64,000 nt of DNA from Mycolicibacter heraklionensis (GCA_001673575.1 LZME01000068.1:62001-126000), one strand, 5' to 3'; positions 47,055 to 56,867 are shown, numbered from the stretch's first letter. Translations and numbers: made by a program. Notes: a model not told the origin generated them from the letters alone.

Positions 47055-49103
47055 GTGACCAAGACCGGCCAGGGCCTAAACCGAGTCCGGGCACGGTCGA
47101 TGCAGCCCTTCGAGATTGCGCAGGCCGCCGTGATGGCGGCGCTGTGCGCGGCGACGGCGATCATCGCGGTTGTGGTGCCCTTCGCCGCTGGTTTGGCGCT
47201 GCTCGGCACGGTGCCGATGGGGCTGTTGGCCTACCGCTACCGGATTCGCGTGTTGATCGCCGCCACCGTCGCCGCCGCGACCATCGCGTTTCTGATCGCC
47301 GGCATGGGCGGCTTCATGACGGTGGTCAACAGCGCCTACATCGGCGGCTTGACCGGTGTCATCAAGCGCCATCGCCGCGGCCTGCCCACCGTGGTCGTGG
47401 CCTCCGCGGTGGCCGGCGCCATCTTCGGCACCGTTATGGTGCTGGCGCTGACCGTGTTGTCCCGGCTGCGCCACCTGATCTTCGACGCGATCACCGCCAA
47501 CGTGCACGGCGTTGCGGCCGCCATGGCGCGTATCCCGCTGCCGGAATTCCAGCGAGCCGCCCAGGACCTGAACGGTTTTCTCGGTGTGCTGCTGCACTAC
47601 TGGCAGTGGCTCATCCTGGCGCAGATGACTACCGGCGTCATGATCGTCTCGCTGCTCGGGTGGTGGGCGTTGTCGCGAGTGCTGCACCGGCTCCGCGGGG
47701 TGCCCGATGTCCACAAGCTGGACCTTTTGGCCGAGAGCGGTCCAGTAGCGCCGGTCCCTGTCCGGCTGGATCAGGTGCGGTTCCGTTATCCGCAGTCCGA
47801 CCATGACGCACTCGGGCCGGTAAGCCTCGAAGTCGTCGCCGGTGAACACGTCGCGATCACCGGCGCCAACGGGTCGGGCAAGACCACATTGATGCTGCTG
47901 CTGGCCGGGCGCGCCCCCACAGCGGGCACCGTTGAGCGCCCCGGCGCGGTGGGGCTCGGTGCGCCCGGAGGCACCGCGGTGGTCATGCAGCATCCGGAGA
48001 GCCAGGTGCTGGGCACCCGGGTCGCCGACGATGTGGTGTGGGGCCTGCCGCCGGGGACCAGCACCGACGTCGAGCGGCTGCTCGGCGAGGTCGGCTTGGC
48101 GGGCTTTGCCGAGCGCGACACCGGTGGCCTGTCCGGCGGGGAGCTGCAGCGGCTGGCGGTGGCGGCGGCGCTGGCCCGCGAACCCGCGCTGTTGATCGCC
48201 GACGAGGTCACCAGCATGGTCGACCCGCAAGGACGCGAGGCGTTGTTGGGGCTGTTGTCGAAGCTGGCCGGGCGGTCTGACCGGCGCTGCACCTCCTTGG
48301 TGCACATCACTCACTACAACGACGAGGCCGGCAGCGCCGACCGGACCATCGACCTATCCGGGTCCCGCGACAACACCGCCATGGTGGAGACGGCCGAGGT
48401 CCCCGCCGCATCCGGCGGAGTCGCACCGGGACACGAGCGCACGCCGGTGCTCGAGTTGTCCGGCGTGGGGCACGAGTACGCCAGCGGCACGCCGTGGGCC
48501 AAGACCGCACTGCGGGACATCAGCTTCAGCGTCGACGACGGCGACGGCTTGTTGATCCATGGCGGCAATGGTTCGGGCAAGTCCACCCTGGCCTGGATCA
48601 TGGCCGGCCTGACGACGCCGACCACCGGCCGTTGCCTGCTCGGGGGCCGGCCCGCCGACCAGCAGGTGGGGGCTGTCGCGCTGTCGTTCCAGGCGGCGCG
48701 ACTGCAGCTGATGCGCAGCCATGTTGGTCTGGAAGTGGCTTCGGCTGCGGGTTTTTCACCGCGTGACCACGCCAAGGTCAGCGCCGCCCTGGCCGCCGTC
48801 GGCCTGGACGAGGCGCTGGCTGGACGGCGCATCGACCAGCTCAGCGGCGGCCAGATGCGCCGGCTGGTGCTGGCCGGCCTGCTGGCCCGGTCGCCGCGGG
48901 CGTTGATCCTCGACGAGCCGCTGGCGGGCCTCGACGCCGCCAGCCGGGACGGCTTGTTGCGGCTGCTGGAGGATCTGCGGCGGGAGAGTGGTCTGACGGT
49001 GGTGGTCATCTCGCACGATTTCGCCGGCCTGGGCGAGTTGTGCCCGCGGACTCTGCACTTGCGCAACGGTGTACTGGTGCCGGCACCGGCAGGTGCGGCG
49101 TGA
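47055..49103 (+). CDS. ECF-type ABC transporter, fused S component and two ATPases (Rv2326c-like)
   Basis: A 682-residue fusion. Residues ~15-215 are a membrane domain of about six helices, acting as the substrate-binding S component. Then come two ABC ATPases: first with Walker [11 protein letters not shown] and signature LSGGELQR, Walker [11 protein letters not shown]; second with [17 protein letters not shown] and [10 protein letters not shown]. The S-A-A fusion plus the downstream EcfT gives a complete energy-coupling-factor importer for a vitamin or metal. The substrate is unknown. It overlaps ecfT by GTGA. Corresponds to Rv2326c-Rv2325c in order and strand. Confidence 0.92.
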   Translation: MTKTGQGLNRVRARSMQPFEIAQAAVMAALCAATAIIAVVVPFAAGLALLGTVPMGLLAYRYRIRVLIAATVAAATIAFLIAGMGGFMTVVNSAYIGGLTGVIKRHRRGLPTVVVASAVAGAIFGTVMVLALTVLSRLRHLIFDAITANVHGVAAAMARIPLPEFQRAAQDLNGFLGVLLHYWQWLILAQMTTGVMIVSLLGWWALSRVLHRLRGVPDVHKLDLLAESGPVAPVPVRLDQVRFRYPQSDHDALGPVSLEVVAGEHVAITGANGSGKTTLMLLLAGRAPTAGTVERPGAVGLGAPGGTAVVMQHPESQVLGTRVADDVVWGLPPGTSTDVERLLGEVGLAGFAERDTGGLSGGELQRLAVAAALAREPALLIADEVTSMVDPQGREALLGLLSKLAGRSDRRCTSLVHITHYNDEAGSADRTIDLSGSRDNTAMVETAEVPAASGGVAPGHERTPVLELSGVGHEYASGTPWAKTALRDISFSVDDGDGLLIHGGNGSGKSTLAWIMAGLTTPTTGRCLLGGRPADQQVGAVALSFQAARLQLMRSHVGLEVASAAGFSPRDHAKVSAALAAVGLDEALAGRRIDQLSGGQMRRLVLAGLLARSPRALILDEPLAGLDAASRDGLLRLLEDLRRESGLTVVVISHDFAGLGELCPRTLHLRNGVLVPAPAGAA

Positions 49104-49909
49104 CGGGGCAGGAGCACAGCGCCCCTCGGCCGGTGGTTCTGCTGCGGCCGGTTCCCGGCGACTCCGCCATGCACCGACTGTGGGCCGGGACGAAGTTGAT
49201 CGTGGTCTTCGGCATCTCGGTGTTGCTGACCTTCTATCCCGGCTGGGTGACGATCGGTGCGGTGGCACTGTTGGTGTTCGGCGCGGCCAGGATTGCTCGC
49301 ATCCCTCGGGGTGCGCTGCCCTCGGTGCCCCGCTGGCTGTGGGTGTTGCTGCTGATCGGCGGCGGGACTGCAGCCATGTCCGGCGGCGACCCGGCCGGCC
49401 TGGGTGGGCTGTTGTACTTCCTGCGGATCACCGCGTTGTCGATCGTGCTGTTGGGGCTGGGCGCGATGGTGTCGTGGACCACCAATGTCGCGGAGATCGC
49501 ACCCGCGGTGGCCACGCTGGGGCGACCGCTGCGGCTGCTTCGCATTCCCGTCGACGAATGGGCGGTGGCGCTGGCGCTGGCGCTGCGTGCCTTCCCGATG
49601 CTGGTCGATGAGTTCCGGGTGCTCTACGCCGCGCGGCGCCTGCGGCCCCGGTTCCGTCCGCGGACCCGGCGGCAACGCCGGCGCCACTGGGCACGCGAGG
49701 CCGTCGATCTGATGACTGCGGCCATCACCGTCACTCTGCGCCGGGCCGACGAGATGGGGGACGCGATCACCGCTCGTGGTGGCATCGGACAGATTTCGGC
49801 GTCGCCGGCGCGGCCGGGGTTGTCCGACCTGGTGGCTCTGGCGGTGGTGGTCGTGATGTGCGGTGCGGCAGTGGCTGTGGAACTGACCGTGCTGACCGCA
49901 GCTGCCTGA
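49100..49909 (+). CDS. EcfT, transmembrane coupling subunit of the ECF transporter (Rv2325c-like)
   Basis: A 269-residue membrane protein with five or six helices ([65 protein letters not shown]; the last [25 protein letters not shown]). The cytosolic coupling segment has [22 protein letters not shown] and the signature ARG in [14 protein letters not shown], which contacts the ATPases. Coupled by GTGA overlap to the fused S-A-A gene. Confidence 0.93.
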   Translation: MTGQEHSAPRPVVLLRPVPGDSAMHRLWAGTKLIVVFGISVLLTFYPGWVTIGAVALLVFGAARIARIPRGALPSVPRWLWVLLLIGGGTAAMSGGDPAGLGGLLYFLRITALSIVLLGLGAMVSWTTNVAEIAPAVATLGRPLRLLRIPVDEWAVALALALRAFPMLVDEFRVLYAARRLRPRFRPRTRRQRRRHWAREAVDLMTAAITVTLRRADEMGDAITARGGIGQISASPARPGLSDLVALAVVVVMCGAAVAVELTVLTAAA

Positions 49910-49928
49910 ACTCGCCGCCTCCTTCGCG

Positions 49929-49984
49929 AGATTGCACTCACGCGAGTTCTTTGCCCGATTGTGCTGCATGGCTGCAATTTCGGC
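49929..49984. repeat. Left copy of an imperfect ~56-bp direct repeat
   Basis: It aligns without gaps to 50871-50926 at 40 of 56 positions by hand count; the core CTGCATGGCTGCAATTTCGG (49964-49983) differs from its partner at only two of 20 bases. The pair brackets the DUF559 gene with a period of 942 bp. Confidence 0.6.
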
Positions 49985-50018
49985 GCGCTGTCGGTGCCTA
50001 CGCGCATCCTTGCCCGGT

Positions 50019-50891
50019 ATGAAGGCATTTCTCGGTAGCGAAGCCGTCGCCGCGGGTGCAGTATCTCGGGATCGGCTGGGACGCCGGTTCCGGCGGATGT
50101 TCCCCGACGTCTACCTTCCCGCCGACGCGGTCCCGTCATTGCGGGACCGCGTCGGCGGAGCCTGGCTCTGGTCGCGTCGTCGTGGCGTCATCGCCGGTGT
50201 CGCGGCGTCCGCGCTGCATGGGGCGCGCTGGGTCCACGACGACACGGTTGTTGAGATGCTGCTGCGTAACGGTCGACCACCGAGCGGGGTGATCACGCGC
50301 AACGAGGCCGTCGCCGACGACGAGCTGACCTTTGTCGGGCGCCTTCCGGTGACCACTCCAGCACGTACCGCATTTGACTTGGCGCGTCACCTACCGCGGG
50401 GGCAGGCCCTCGCCCGGCTGGATGCGTTGACGCGGGCCACCCCGGTCGCGGTCGAGCGTGTTCTGCTGCTTGCCGATCGCTATCCAGGCGCCAGGGGATT
50501 GCGGCAGCTTCGGGAACTGATGCCGCTCGTCGACGGCGGAGCGGCGTCGCCCAAGGAGACGTGGTTGCGACTCCTGCTCCTCGACGCCGGATTACCCGCA
50601 CCCACGACGCAGATTCCCGTGCACATCAACTGTCACCTGTTTGCGATGCTCGACATGGGGTGGGAAGAGTTCCGCGTCGCCGCTGAGTACGACGGGGACC
50701 AGCATCGTACCGATCGCCGCGAGTACGTCCGTGGTGAACGTCGCCAGCGCAAGCTGCCGCAATTGGGTTGGCTCAACATCAAGGTGATCGCCGAGGATCG
50801 GCCGGCCGAGGTGGTCGAACGCGTCTACCGCGCGCTGAGATCGCGGGGATGGAGAGGCGCCCTGACGCCCAGATTGCAAGCACGCAGGTAA
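50019..50891 (+). CDS. DUF559/restriction-endonuclease-like protein with AbiEi-type N-terminus
   Basis: A 290-residue protein of a family common in mycobacteria. The N-terminal part (AVSRDRLGRRFRRMFPDVYLPADA...GVIAGVAASALHGARWV) resembles AbiEi-type antitoxin-like winged helices. The C-terminal part is a DUF559/Vsr-like nuclease fold with the candidate metal site EEFRVAAEYDGDQHRTDRREYVRGERRQRKL and GWLNIKV. ATG 50019 is chosen; the frame is open further upstream to 49932, but those codons overlap the left direct repeat. Role unknown: nuclease, toxin-antitoxin or defence part (inference). Confidence 0.75.
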   Translation: MKAFLGSEAVAAGAVSRDRLGRRFRRMFPDVYLPADAVPSLRDRVGGAWLWSRRRGVIAGVAASALHGARWVHDDTVVEMLLRNGRPPSGVITRNEAVADDELTFVGRLPVTTPARTAFDLARHLPRGQALARLDALTRATPVAVERVLLLADRYPGARGLRQLRELMPLVDGGAASPKETWLRLLLLDAGLPAPTTQIPVHINCHLFAMLDMGWEEFRVAAEYDGDQHRTDRREYVRGERRQRKLPQLGWLNIKVIAEDRPAEVVERVYRALRSRGWRGALTPRLQARR

Positions 50892-50926
50892 TTTCCGGCC
50901 TTTTCCTGCATGGTTGCAATCTCGGG
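50871..50926. repeat. Right copy of the imperfect ~56-bp direct repeat
   Basis: Partner of 49929-49984; core CTGCATGGTTGCAATCTCGG (50906-50925). It covers the last codons and stop of the DUF559 gene, so the left copy may be the remnant of the 3' end of a former neighbouring copy of that gene. Confidence 0.6.
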
Positions 50927-50997
50927 AGCCGCAGCTGCGGTGAAAACCGTGATAGCCCAGGGCGTGGGCGCGTTCTACAGTGGGTGACGAGGACGCC

Positions 50998-51309
50998 ATG
51001 TCACCTGCAATCCGCAACCACCGGATGCCCGCCGCCATCGCGGCGTGCGGTCTGCTTGCGGCCGGCGTCACGATCAGCCGGTCACCGGCGGAGGCGGTCC
51101 CTGGCGCGATGGGCTGCGCTGCAGAACCATTCGGGATGCTGTGCGACGGCCCGATCAGCCCCGACAACACCTTCACCCGGTGCCGGATAGTGCGGGGGAT
51201 GTTGGGCGCGCGAGGTCTGTACCTGCCTGCGACCGAGAAGTGCTGGGTGATCGATCTGAACGACGAGAACCCCAGCTACGGCAATGACCTGCCGCGCCAG
51301 CATCTGTGA
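50998..51309 (+). CDS. Small secreted protein with paired cysteines
   Basis: A 103-residue protein with a signal peptide (MSPAIRNHRMPAAIAACGLLAAGVTISRSPAEA, cleavage near residue 33) and a short mature part with four cysteines (GCAAEPFGMLCDGPISPDNTFTRC...EKCWVIDL) likely in two disulfides. Mycobacteria encode similar small CDGP-type exported proteins of unknown function. ATG 50998 follows GACGAGGA; GTG 50980 would add six residues. It is convergent with uspC. Confidence 0.72.
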   Translation: MSPAIRNHRMPAAIAACGLLAAGVTISRSPAEAVPGAMGCAAEPFGMLCDGPISPDNTFTRCRIVRGMLGARGLYLPATEKCWVIDLNDENPSYGNDLPRQHL

Positions 51310-51328
51310 GCACGTTCGACCGCCGGGG

Positions 51329-52660
51329 CTACCGGCGCGCGGCCGCGTTCGCGGCGTCCTGCGCTTGGCGTAGGGCGGTGTCGACGGCGGAGCGGCCGAG
51401 GAACATCTCGTCGAAATAGGGCTTGATGGCCTGGTTTCCGGCGGCAAAGCCCGCACCACCGCCCGGGGCGGGGATGCGGGGCCCATTGAGCACGCTGAAG
51501 AAGGGTGTGACGTCGACCCCGCGCTGTGCCCAGTAGTCGAAGTAGACCCGTTGTGCGCTGAGCACCGCCGGTATCGCCGCCCCGTGGCGCCCCAGGTAGG
51601 CGTTGCCGTCGCGGCTGCCGAGCCAGGCCAGCACCTCCCGTACCGCCGCGGGACGCGGCGATGCGGCATTGCCGACGGCGGCGATCCCGTTGGTGACACT
51701 GACTCGTCCGACCGGCCCGGCGGGCAGCACCGCCACACCCCAGGAGAACGCCGCCTGCTCAGCGACGGCCGCCAGGTTGTAGGTGCCGGACTGAAACAGC
51801 GCCATCTTGCCGGCCAGAAACTGGTTGCGGGAGAAGTCGCCGTTGGTGTTGGTCTCCGAGGCCGGCGGTGCCACATGGTCGCCGTTGATCAGCTGCACCA
51901 GGTAGCCGAAGGCGCCGACCGCTGCCGGGTTGTCGAAGGCGAAGTCGTCGCCGCGCTGGAACACTCCGCCGGCTGAGCCGACGTAGTTCAGGTAGATACC
52001 CTGCGGGTCGTTGGCGGCGTTGTAGCCCCACTGTCGGATGCGCCGCTGGTCGAAGCCGGGGGAGTTGGCGCTGCGTCCGGCGCTGTCGAGGGTGAGCCGC
52101 GCCAGCAGCGGCCGCAGGGTGTCGTGCGTGCCTTGGGGATCCCAGCGCAGCTGCTCCAGCTGCGCGGGAGCGATCCCGGCAGCGGTCAACAGATCCGCGT
52201 TGTAGTACACCGCGATCCCGGCATCGGTGAGTTGCGGGACGCCCCACAGCATGGCGTCACGGGTGAACTGAGTGACCACCGACGGCTCCCAATCCGAGCC
52301 CGCCGCATCGATCTTCATCAGCCGTCCGCTGTCGGCGTAGCCGGCCAGGTAGGCGTTGGAGAGCCAGAAGATGTCGTCGGCGCCGCCACCGGCGACATCG
52401 GTGCGCAGCGTGTCGAAGTAGGTCCCATAGGCGACGACGTTGACGCGCACCTCGATCTCGGGATGGGTGCGGTGGAACGCGGCGAACGACTGCCGGTAGG
52501 CGTTCGCGACCTGTTCGTCCCACAGTCGTACCGTCACCACTGTCGTGCCGGCCGCCGAACGGTTCGAGGCCCCGTCGAGCAGCACCGCCGCGGCGCCGAG
52601 CAGGGCGGCCAGGACCACCACCGCCGCGGCGAACACGGTGGAGAACCGCGGCCGGCTCAC
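51329..52660 (-). CDS. uspC: UspC-like substrate-binding protein of the amino-sugar ABC transporter
   Basis: A 443-residue family 1 solute-binding protein, membrane-tethered by an N-terminal helix (FSTVFAAAVVVLAALLGAAAVLL) without a lipobox Cys. The mature domain shows VVTVRLWDEQVANAYRQSFAAFHRTHPEIEVRVNVVAYGTYFDTLRTDVAGGGADDIFWLSN and LAGKMALFQSGTYNLAAV, typical of sugar-binding proteins. The M. tuberculosis UspC is reported to bind amino sugars (family knowledge). GTG 52660 overlaps the uspB stop (GTGA). The cognate uspA lies ~6 kb away here. Confidence 0.88.
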   Translation of the reverse strand: MSRPRFSTVFAAAVVVLAALLGAAAVLLDGASNRSAAGTTVVTVRLWDEQVANAYRQSFAAFHRTHPEIEVRVNVVAYGTYFDTLRTDVAGGGADDIFWLSNAYLAGYADSGRLMKIDAAGSDWEPSVVTQFTRDAMLWGVPQLTDAGIAVYYNADLLTAAGIAPAQLEQLRWDPQGTHDTLRPLLARLTLDSAGRSANSPGFDQRRIRQWGYNAANDPQGIYLNYVGSAGGVFQRGDDFAFDNPAAVGAFGYLVQLINGDHVAPPASETNTNGDFSRNQFLAGKMALFQSGTYNLAAVAEQAAFSWGVAVLPAGPVGRVSVTNGIAAVGNAASPRPAAVREVLAWLGSRDGNAYLGRHGAAIPAVLSAQRVYFDYWAQRGVDVTPFFSVLNGPRIPAPGGGAGFAAGNQAIKPYFDEMFLGRSAVDTALRQAQDAANAAARR

Positions 52661-53499
52661 TTGATACCCGTCACGACGATCGACTGCACGATTCGGCGTT
52701 GGAACACCATGAACAACACGATCAGGGGAATCATCGCCACCGTGGTTGCGGCCATCACCAACGTCCACTGTGCGTTGTAGCGCGATTGCAGGGCGGCGGT
52801 GGCCACCGTGAGCACCCGCCACTTGTCGCCGCTGGTGATCACCAGCGGCCACATGAAGTTGTTCCACTGTGAGACCACGGTGATCAGCCCGAGTGTGACC
52901 AGGATCGGCCTGCTGGCCGGCAGCATCACGTGCACGATCACATCCAGGGTGTTGGCTCCGTCGAGTCGTGCGGCGTTGATCAGATCATTGGGGACGGTGC
53001 GGAAATGCTGGCGGAGCAAAAAGATCGCATACGGCGATCCGAATACGAACGGCAATACCAACGCCCAGAACGTATTCCGCAGCCCCAGCTGCGCCATCAT
53101 CAGATACAGCGGCACCACGGTCACGGTGGCCGGCACCATCAGGGTCGCCACATACACCCAGAACAACTTGTCGCGGCCTGGAAACTCCAGCCGTGCGAAC
53201 GCGTAGGCGGCCAGCACCGAGAAACTCAACTGTCCCACCACGATCACCGCCGTCATCAACGTCGTAACCGCCGCTGCCCGGCCGAATCCGGCCCCGCCGA
53301 GATCGCCGTAGTTGTCCAGCGTCGGAGGGTGTGGCCAGGACAGCGGGGAACCGGTGGCGAATTGGCGAGCCGGGGTGAACGACGTCAACAGCCCGAGCCC
53401 GAAGGGTGCCAGGGTGATCAGCGCGCCGATCGTCAGCAGCGCGTAGATGGCGGAGGCTCGAATGTGCTTGTGCGGAACGCGAAAAGTACTGATCAACAT
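52657..53499 (-). CDS. uspB: UspB-like permease of the amino-sugar ABC transporter
   Basis: A 280-residue inner-membrane permease (MalG type) with six helices (ASAIYALLTIGALITLAPFGLGLLTSF; TTLMTAVIVVGQLSFSVLAAYAFA; FWVYVATLMVPATVTVVPLYLMM; FWALVLPFVFGSPYAIFLLR; ILVTLGLITVVSQWNNFMWPL; LVMAATTVAMIPLIVLFMVF) and the EAA loop NAARLDGANTLDVIVHVMLPASRP that contacts the ATPase. Its ATG lies inside the end of the LuxR gene (7-nt overlap), so it is translated with that regulator. No ATPase gene is present; family members use a shared MsiK-type ATPase. Confidence 0.9.
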   Translation of the reverse strand: MLISTFRVPHKHIRASAIYALLTIGALITLAPFGLGLLTSFTPARQFATGSPLSWPHPPTLDNYGDLGGAGFGRAAAVTTLMTAVIVVGQLSFSVLAAYAFARLEFPGRDKLFWVYVATLMVPATVTVVPLYLMMAQLGLRNTFWALVLPFVFGSPYAIFLLRQHFRTVPNDLINAARLDGANTLDVIVHVMLPASRPILVTLGLITVVSQWNNFMWPLVITSGDKWRVLTVATAALQSRYNAQWTLVMAATTVAMIPLIVLFMVFQRRIVQSIVVTGIK

Positions 53500-56108
53500 G
53501 GGGCGGGGAGCTCGCTGGGGTTTTGGTAGGCGTAGGCGGCGGCTTGGGTGCGGTTGTGCACGCCCAGTTTGGCCATGATGGCGCAGACGTGGGTGTTGGT
53601 GGTTTTGGTGCTGATGTAGAGGGCGGTGGCGATTTCGGCGTCGCTGCGCCCGGCGGCAAGGAGTTCGAGGACGTCGCGTTGGCGCTTGGTGAGGCCACGT
53701 GGGTCGGCGCTGGTGTCCTTGCGGCGGCGGTCGGGATCGCGGCCGCGCAGGTGGGCGAGACGCTGCTGGGCGCGCCGGGCCGCGGCACGGGCGCCAAGTT
53801 GGCGGAAGGTGCCCAGCGCCGCCTCAACTGCATCGACGTCGCCGCTGAGTTGAGCGATGGCGGCATCGTAGGGACAGTCGCGAAGCATCCACTCCTGCGT
53901 GGCCGCGCACCAATCCCCATTGATCTCACGTTCATAGGGCGTGGCGGAGACGACGTCAAGACCGGATCGGTCACCGGCAAGATGAGCCCAGCGCCGCAGC
54001 GAACCCCCGAGCCACGCGTACGCCGTGCCAGACACCGTGAGAACTTCGGCCGCGCAGCGCTGGACCGCTTCGTCGTCATCGGCCAGCCAGGCAGCCTCGG
54101 CGCGTGCGGCGCAGACCGGCAGGCGTAGCAGGCTGCCCGTCGCAGCCTCAAGGGCCTCGTCGAGCAGCGGCCAGACGGGTTCCTCGCCACGGCGTGCTCG
54201 GATCAAGGCGACCGTGATCAACGGCGCGATCCGGTGTTGGGGCGCCAGTTCGGGCTGGGTCAGGATCTGCTCGGCCGCCAGCGCAGCAGACGTCCAGTCG
54301 CCGCCGGCCAGACCGGTCAGCGCCTGCAGCCCTGCCACCAAGCTCTGGAACATGCCAAGTTCGCGGTGGTCGAGGTAGGCCGCGACTTCGGCGAGGTAAC
54401 GCTTCGCGCGACCGAAATCGCCGCGCACCACAGCGAAGGTGCCGAGGAGGACGCCCAGAATTCCGCTGTGCTCCTCGAGGCGAGGGGCCGCGGCCGCTTC
54501 TCGCCAGACCTCCTCGAACTCGTCCCAGCCGGTGTCGCTGCAGAACACCGTGGTGAGTGCTGCGTATCCGCGGGCGTGGATCACCACGGTAGGGTCGCGG
54601 AAGTGGGCGCCGAGGGCCTTTGCGCGGGCCGCATATCGTGCACAGGCGGGGTCTAAGGCAAGAGCGGCGATGTGCGCCATGTTGATCAGCGACCAAGCCA
54701 ACTGCGGGGACGGTTCGAGGTCCTCGAGCAACCGCAATGACGCATGCGCCGCCGCCAAGGCTTCGGTCGGGCGTCCGAGCAACTGCAGGACGTGCGAGAG
54801 CCGGCGCAGACCCTCAGCCGATTGGTGAGGATTCCCCAACCGCTGGTGGAGCGCGATTGCCTGTCGCCATGACAACTCCGCCGCTTCCGCCTGGCCGCTC
54901 AGATAACTGCTGAATGCGTGCCGTTCGAGCCACACCACCTTGTGCTCGTCGGGGATGGTGCCGGCGTGGTGCAGCACCAACGCATACAGGTCGGCGGCTT
55001 GCCGATGGGCGCCAAATCCTGCAGCGCGCTCGGCAGCTGCGGGGCCAATGCTGATGAGTGTGTCGGTGTCGCCGGCCTGTTCGGCGTGAAATGTCAACGC
55101 CGCCAGTGTGTCCGGCTCGATCGGGGGCTCTAACAATGCTGTCAGTGCTCGCTTGTGCAGCACTCGGCGCTGAAAGTCGGGGATCTGCTCGACGATGGCA
55201 CGGCGGGTCAGCTCATGGCGGAATCCCACCGCGTCTGCGTCGGCTACCAGCACTCCGGCGGCGAGGCACTCGCTCAGCGTGCCCGCTGCGCCGGGCGATA
55301 CCGCTTCGAGCAGTGCCGGGTGCACCAGTGGACCGCAGATCGCTGCCGCGTATGCGGTTTCACGTCCGGCGGCCGACAGTCGCGCGAGTCGGCCCCGCAC
55401 CGCCTCGGAGACACTGCATGGCAGGCCGCCATCGCCTAGCGCATCCGGCCCCGCGGCCAACATCTCCGTGACGAAAAACGCGTTCCCGTCGGTAAGCCGG
55501 TACAACGCTTGGGCGTTGATGCCGCTACCGGCGGCCAACGCGGCTACCCCTGCAGCGCTGAGCGGGTCCAACGCCATGCGAGTCACGGTCGCCCAGGTAG
55601 CCACATCACCCAACAACACGGTCAGCGGATGGGTGGGGCCGATCTGGTCGTCGCGGTAGGACACCAGCAACAGCACCGGCAGTGTGTCGATTCGCCGGGC
55701 CACGTAGCGCAGCAGATCCAGGGCGGCGCCGTCGGCCCAGTGCAGGTCCTCGATCACACACACCGAAGGGGTGCCATCGCCGACGACGCCGACCAGCCGG
55801 GCATAGATCGCTTCGGTGTCTCCGGCATCGATGGCGGCGCGTATCGAGGCGCCTTGACTCACGGGAAGGTAGGCGAGCATGTCGATGAATGGGCCCAGCG
55901 GTCGCGGGGCGGCCAGGCCGTCGCACCAGCCCCGCAGCACCCGGGTGCCCGGATCGAGTGTGGCGAGAAACTGAGTGATCACCGTGGTCTTGCCCGCGCC
56001 GGCTTCGCCACGCAGTAAAACCAGCTGACCGTTCCCTCGGATGGCGGTCCGATAGCAGCGATGAAGGGTGCCCAGCGCCGTGTCGCGTTCGAGTAGACGG
56101 CTCACCAC
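53493..56108 (-). CDS. LuxR-family AAA regulator (LAL/MalT-like)
   Basis: A large regulator of ~871 residues. N-terminal NTPase (Walker A GEAGAGKTT, Walker B VCVIEDLHWAD, ERDTALGTLHRCYRTAIRGN lead), a long helical-repeat region (TPR-like) and a C-terminal LuxR HTH (LTKRQRDVLELLAAGRSDAEIATALYISTKTTNTHVCAIMAKLGVHNRTQAAAYA). GTG 56108 is preferred over GTG 56138 because GGGAGGGG lies 6 nt before it. The 3' end overlaps uspB, so the regulator and uspBC form one operon, pointing to sugar-dependent control of uptake (inference). It has no place inside the usp cluster of M. tuberculosis. Confidence 0.88.
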   Translation of the reverse strand: MVSRLLERDTALGTLHRCYRTAIRGNGQLVLLRGEAGAGKTTVITQFLATLDPGTRVLRGWCDGLAAPRPLGPFIDMLAYLPVSQGASIRAAIDAGDTEAIYARLVGVVGDGTPSVCVIEDLHWADGAALDLLRYVARRIDTLPVLLLVSYRDDQIGPTHPLTVLLGDVATWATVTRMALDPLSAAGVAALAAGSGINAQALYRLTDGNAFFVTEMLAAGPDALGDGGLPCSVSEAVRGRLARLSAAGRETAYAAAICGPLVHPALLEAVSPGAAGTLSECLAAGVLVADADAVGFRHELTRRAIVEQIPDFQRRVLHKRALTALLEPPIEPDTLAALTFHAEQAGDTDTLISIGPAAAERAAGFGAHRQAADLYALVLHHAGTIPDEHKVVWLERHAFSSYLSGQAEAAELSWRQAIALHQRLGNPHQSAEGLRRLSHVLQLLGRPTEALAAAHASLRLLEDLEPSPQLAWSLINMAHIAALALDPACARYAARAKALGAHFRDPTVVIHARGYAALTTVFCSDTGWDEFEEVWREAAAAPRLEEHSGILGVLLGTFAVVRGDFGRAKRYLAEVAAYLDHRELGMFQSLVAGLQALTGLAGGDWTSAALAAEQILTQPELAPQHRIAPLITVALIRARRGEEPVWPLLDEALEAATGSLLRLPVCAARAEAAWLADDDEAVQRCAAEVLTVSGTAYAWLGGSLRRWAHLAGDRSGLDVVSATPYEREINGDWCAATQEWMLRDCPYDAAIAQLSGDVDAVEAALGTFRQLGARAAARRAQQRLAHLRGRDPDRRRKDTSADPRGLTKRQRDVLELLAAGRSDAEIATALYISTKTTNTHVCAIMAKLGVHNRTQAAAYAYQNPSELPAPC

Positions 56109-56158
56109 GGCCAACCCCTCCCGCGTCGGGTCCGACACCGCGCATTCCGGAGCAAATA

Positions 56159-56174
56159 TCAGGTAATTACCCGA
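56159..56174. promoter_or_regulatory. Palindrome around GGTAATTACC in the LuxR-lpqH divergent region
   Basis: GGTAATTACC (56162-56171) is a perfect 10-bp palindrome, extended to 16 bp with TC/GA ends and one mismatched pair. It lies ~50 bp upstream of the LuxR start and ~180 bp before lpqH, so it could be an autoregulatory site. The rest of this gap shows no gene. Confidence 0.4.
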
Positions 56175-56354
56175 TGCGCCGAGGTTGCGCCGCCCAGCAC
56201 ACTCCCCAATGAGCGTGGCGGGCGGTCTGCCACGGGCGTCAGCACACCGCCATCTGATCAGGATGCGGGGTAAAGCCTAGCCCGCCAGCCCCCGCCCGCG
56301 CCCACCAAACAGCACGAAACCAGGCACGTGACCACCCACAACAAAGGAGTACCG

Positions 56355-56867
56355 GTGAAGCGTTCAGTAACGGTTGCCGCAGCAGCGGCAGCAATCGCGG
56401 TCGTAGGTCTGTCGGGGTGCTCCAGCGACAAGAAGTCGGAAACCACTCACGCGTCCTCCTCGAGCGCCGCGTCCTCCTCGAGCTCTTCGACTGGATCCAG
56501 CGCGTCGGTGAACGTCGGCGGCGCTGCGGCAACCACGAAAGTCACCATCGACGGCCAAGACCAGAACGTCACCGGCACCACCGTGTGCACGACGATGGCC
56601 GGCGATGTCAACATCGCGATCGGTGGAGCGGCCACCGGGATCGCCGCGGTGCTCACCGACGCCAACCCTCCGGAGGTGAAGTCGGTCGGGCTGGGCAACG
56701 TCAACGGGGTGACGCTGGCATACACCGCGGGTACGGGTCAGGGCGATGCCAAGGCGACCAAGGACGGCAACGGATACAAGATCAGCGGCACCGCGACCGG
56801 GATCGACACGGCCAACCCGATGCAGCCGGTGAACAAGCCTTTCGAAATCGATGTGACCTGTTCCTAG
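56355..56867 (+). CDS. lpqH: LpqH, 19-kDa lipoprotein antigen homologue
   Basis: A 170-residue lipoprotein. Signal [22 protein letters not shown] with lipobox LSGC, a Ser/Ala/Thr linker (glycosylation-prone in the M. tuberculosis protein), then the conserved LpqH domain ([76 protein letters not shown]) with two cysteines. In M. tuberculosis LpqH is a TLR2 agonist. GTG 56355 follows AAAGGAG by 5 nt. The gene lies far from its H37Rv position (Rv3763), so it is either relocated or a second copy. Confidence 0.92.
   Translation: MKRSVTVAAAAAAIAVVGLSGCSSDKKSETTHASSSSAASSSSSSTGSSASVNVGGAAATTKVTIDGQDQNVTGTTVCTTMAGDVNIAIGGAATGIAAVLTDANPPEVKSVGLGNVNGVTLAYTAGTGQGDAKATKDGNGYKISGTATGIDTANPMQPVNKPFEIDVTCS

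Noticed and set aside
48314..49969. 551-codon minus-strand open frame opposite the ECF transporter genes
   Set aside because: Low-complexity Arg/Pro/Ser/Gln product; plus-strand genes have ABC and EcfT motifs.
56328..56354. Upstream ATG start for lpqH
   Set aside because: It would put nine extra residues before the lipoprotein signal; GTG 56355 has AAAGGAG at ideal spacing and gives the standard N-terminus.
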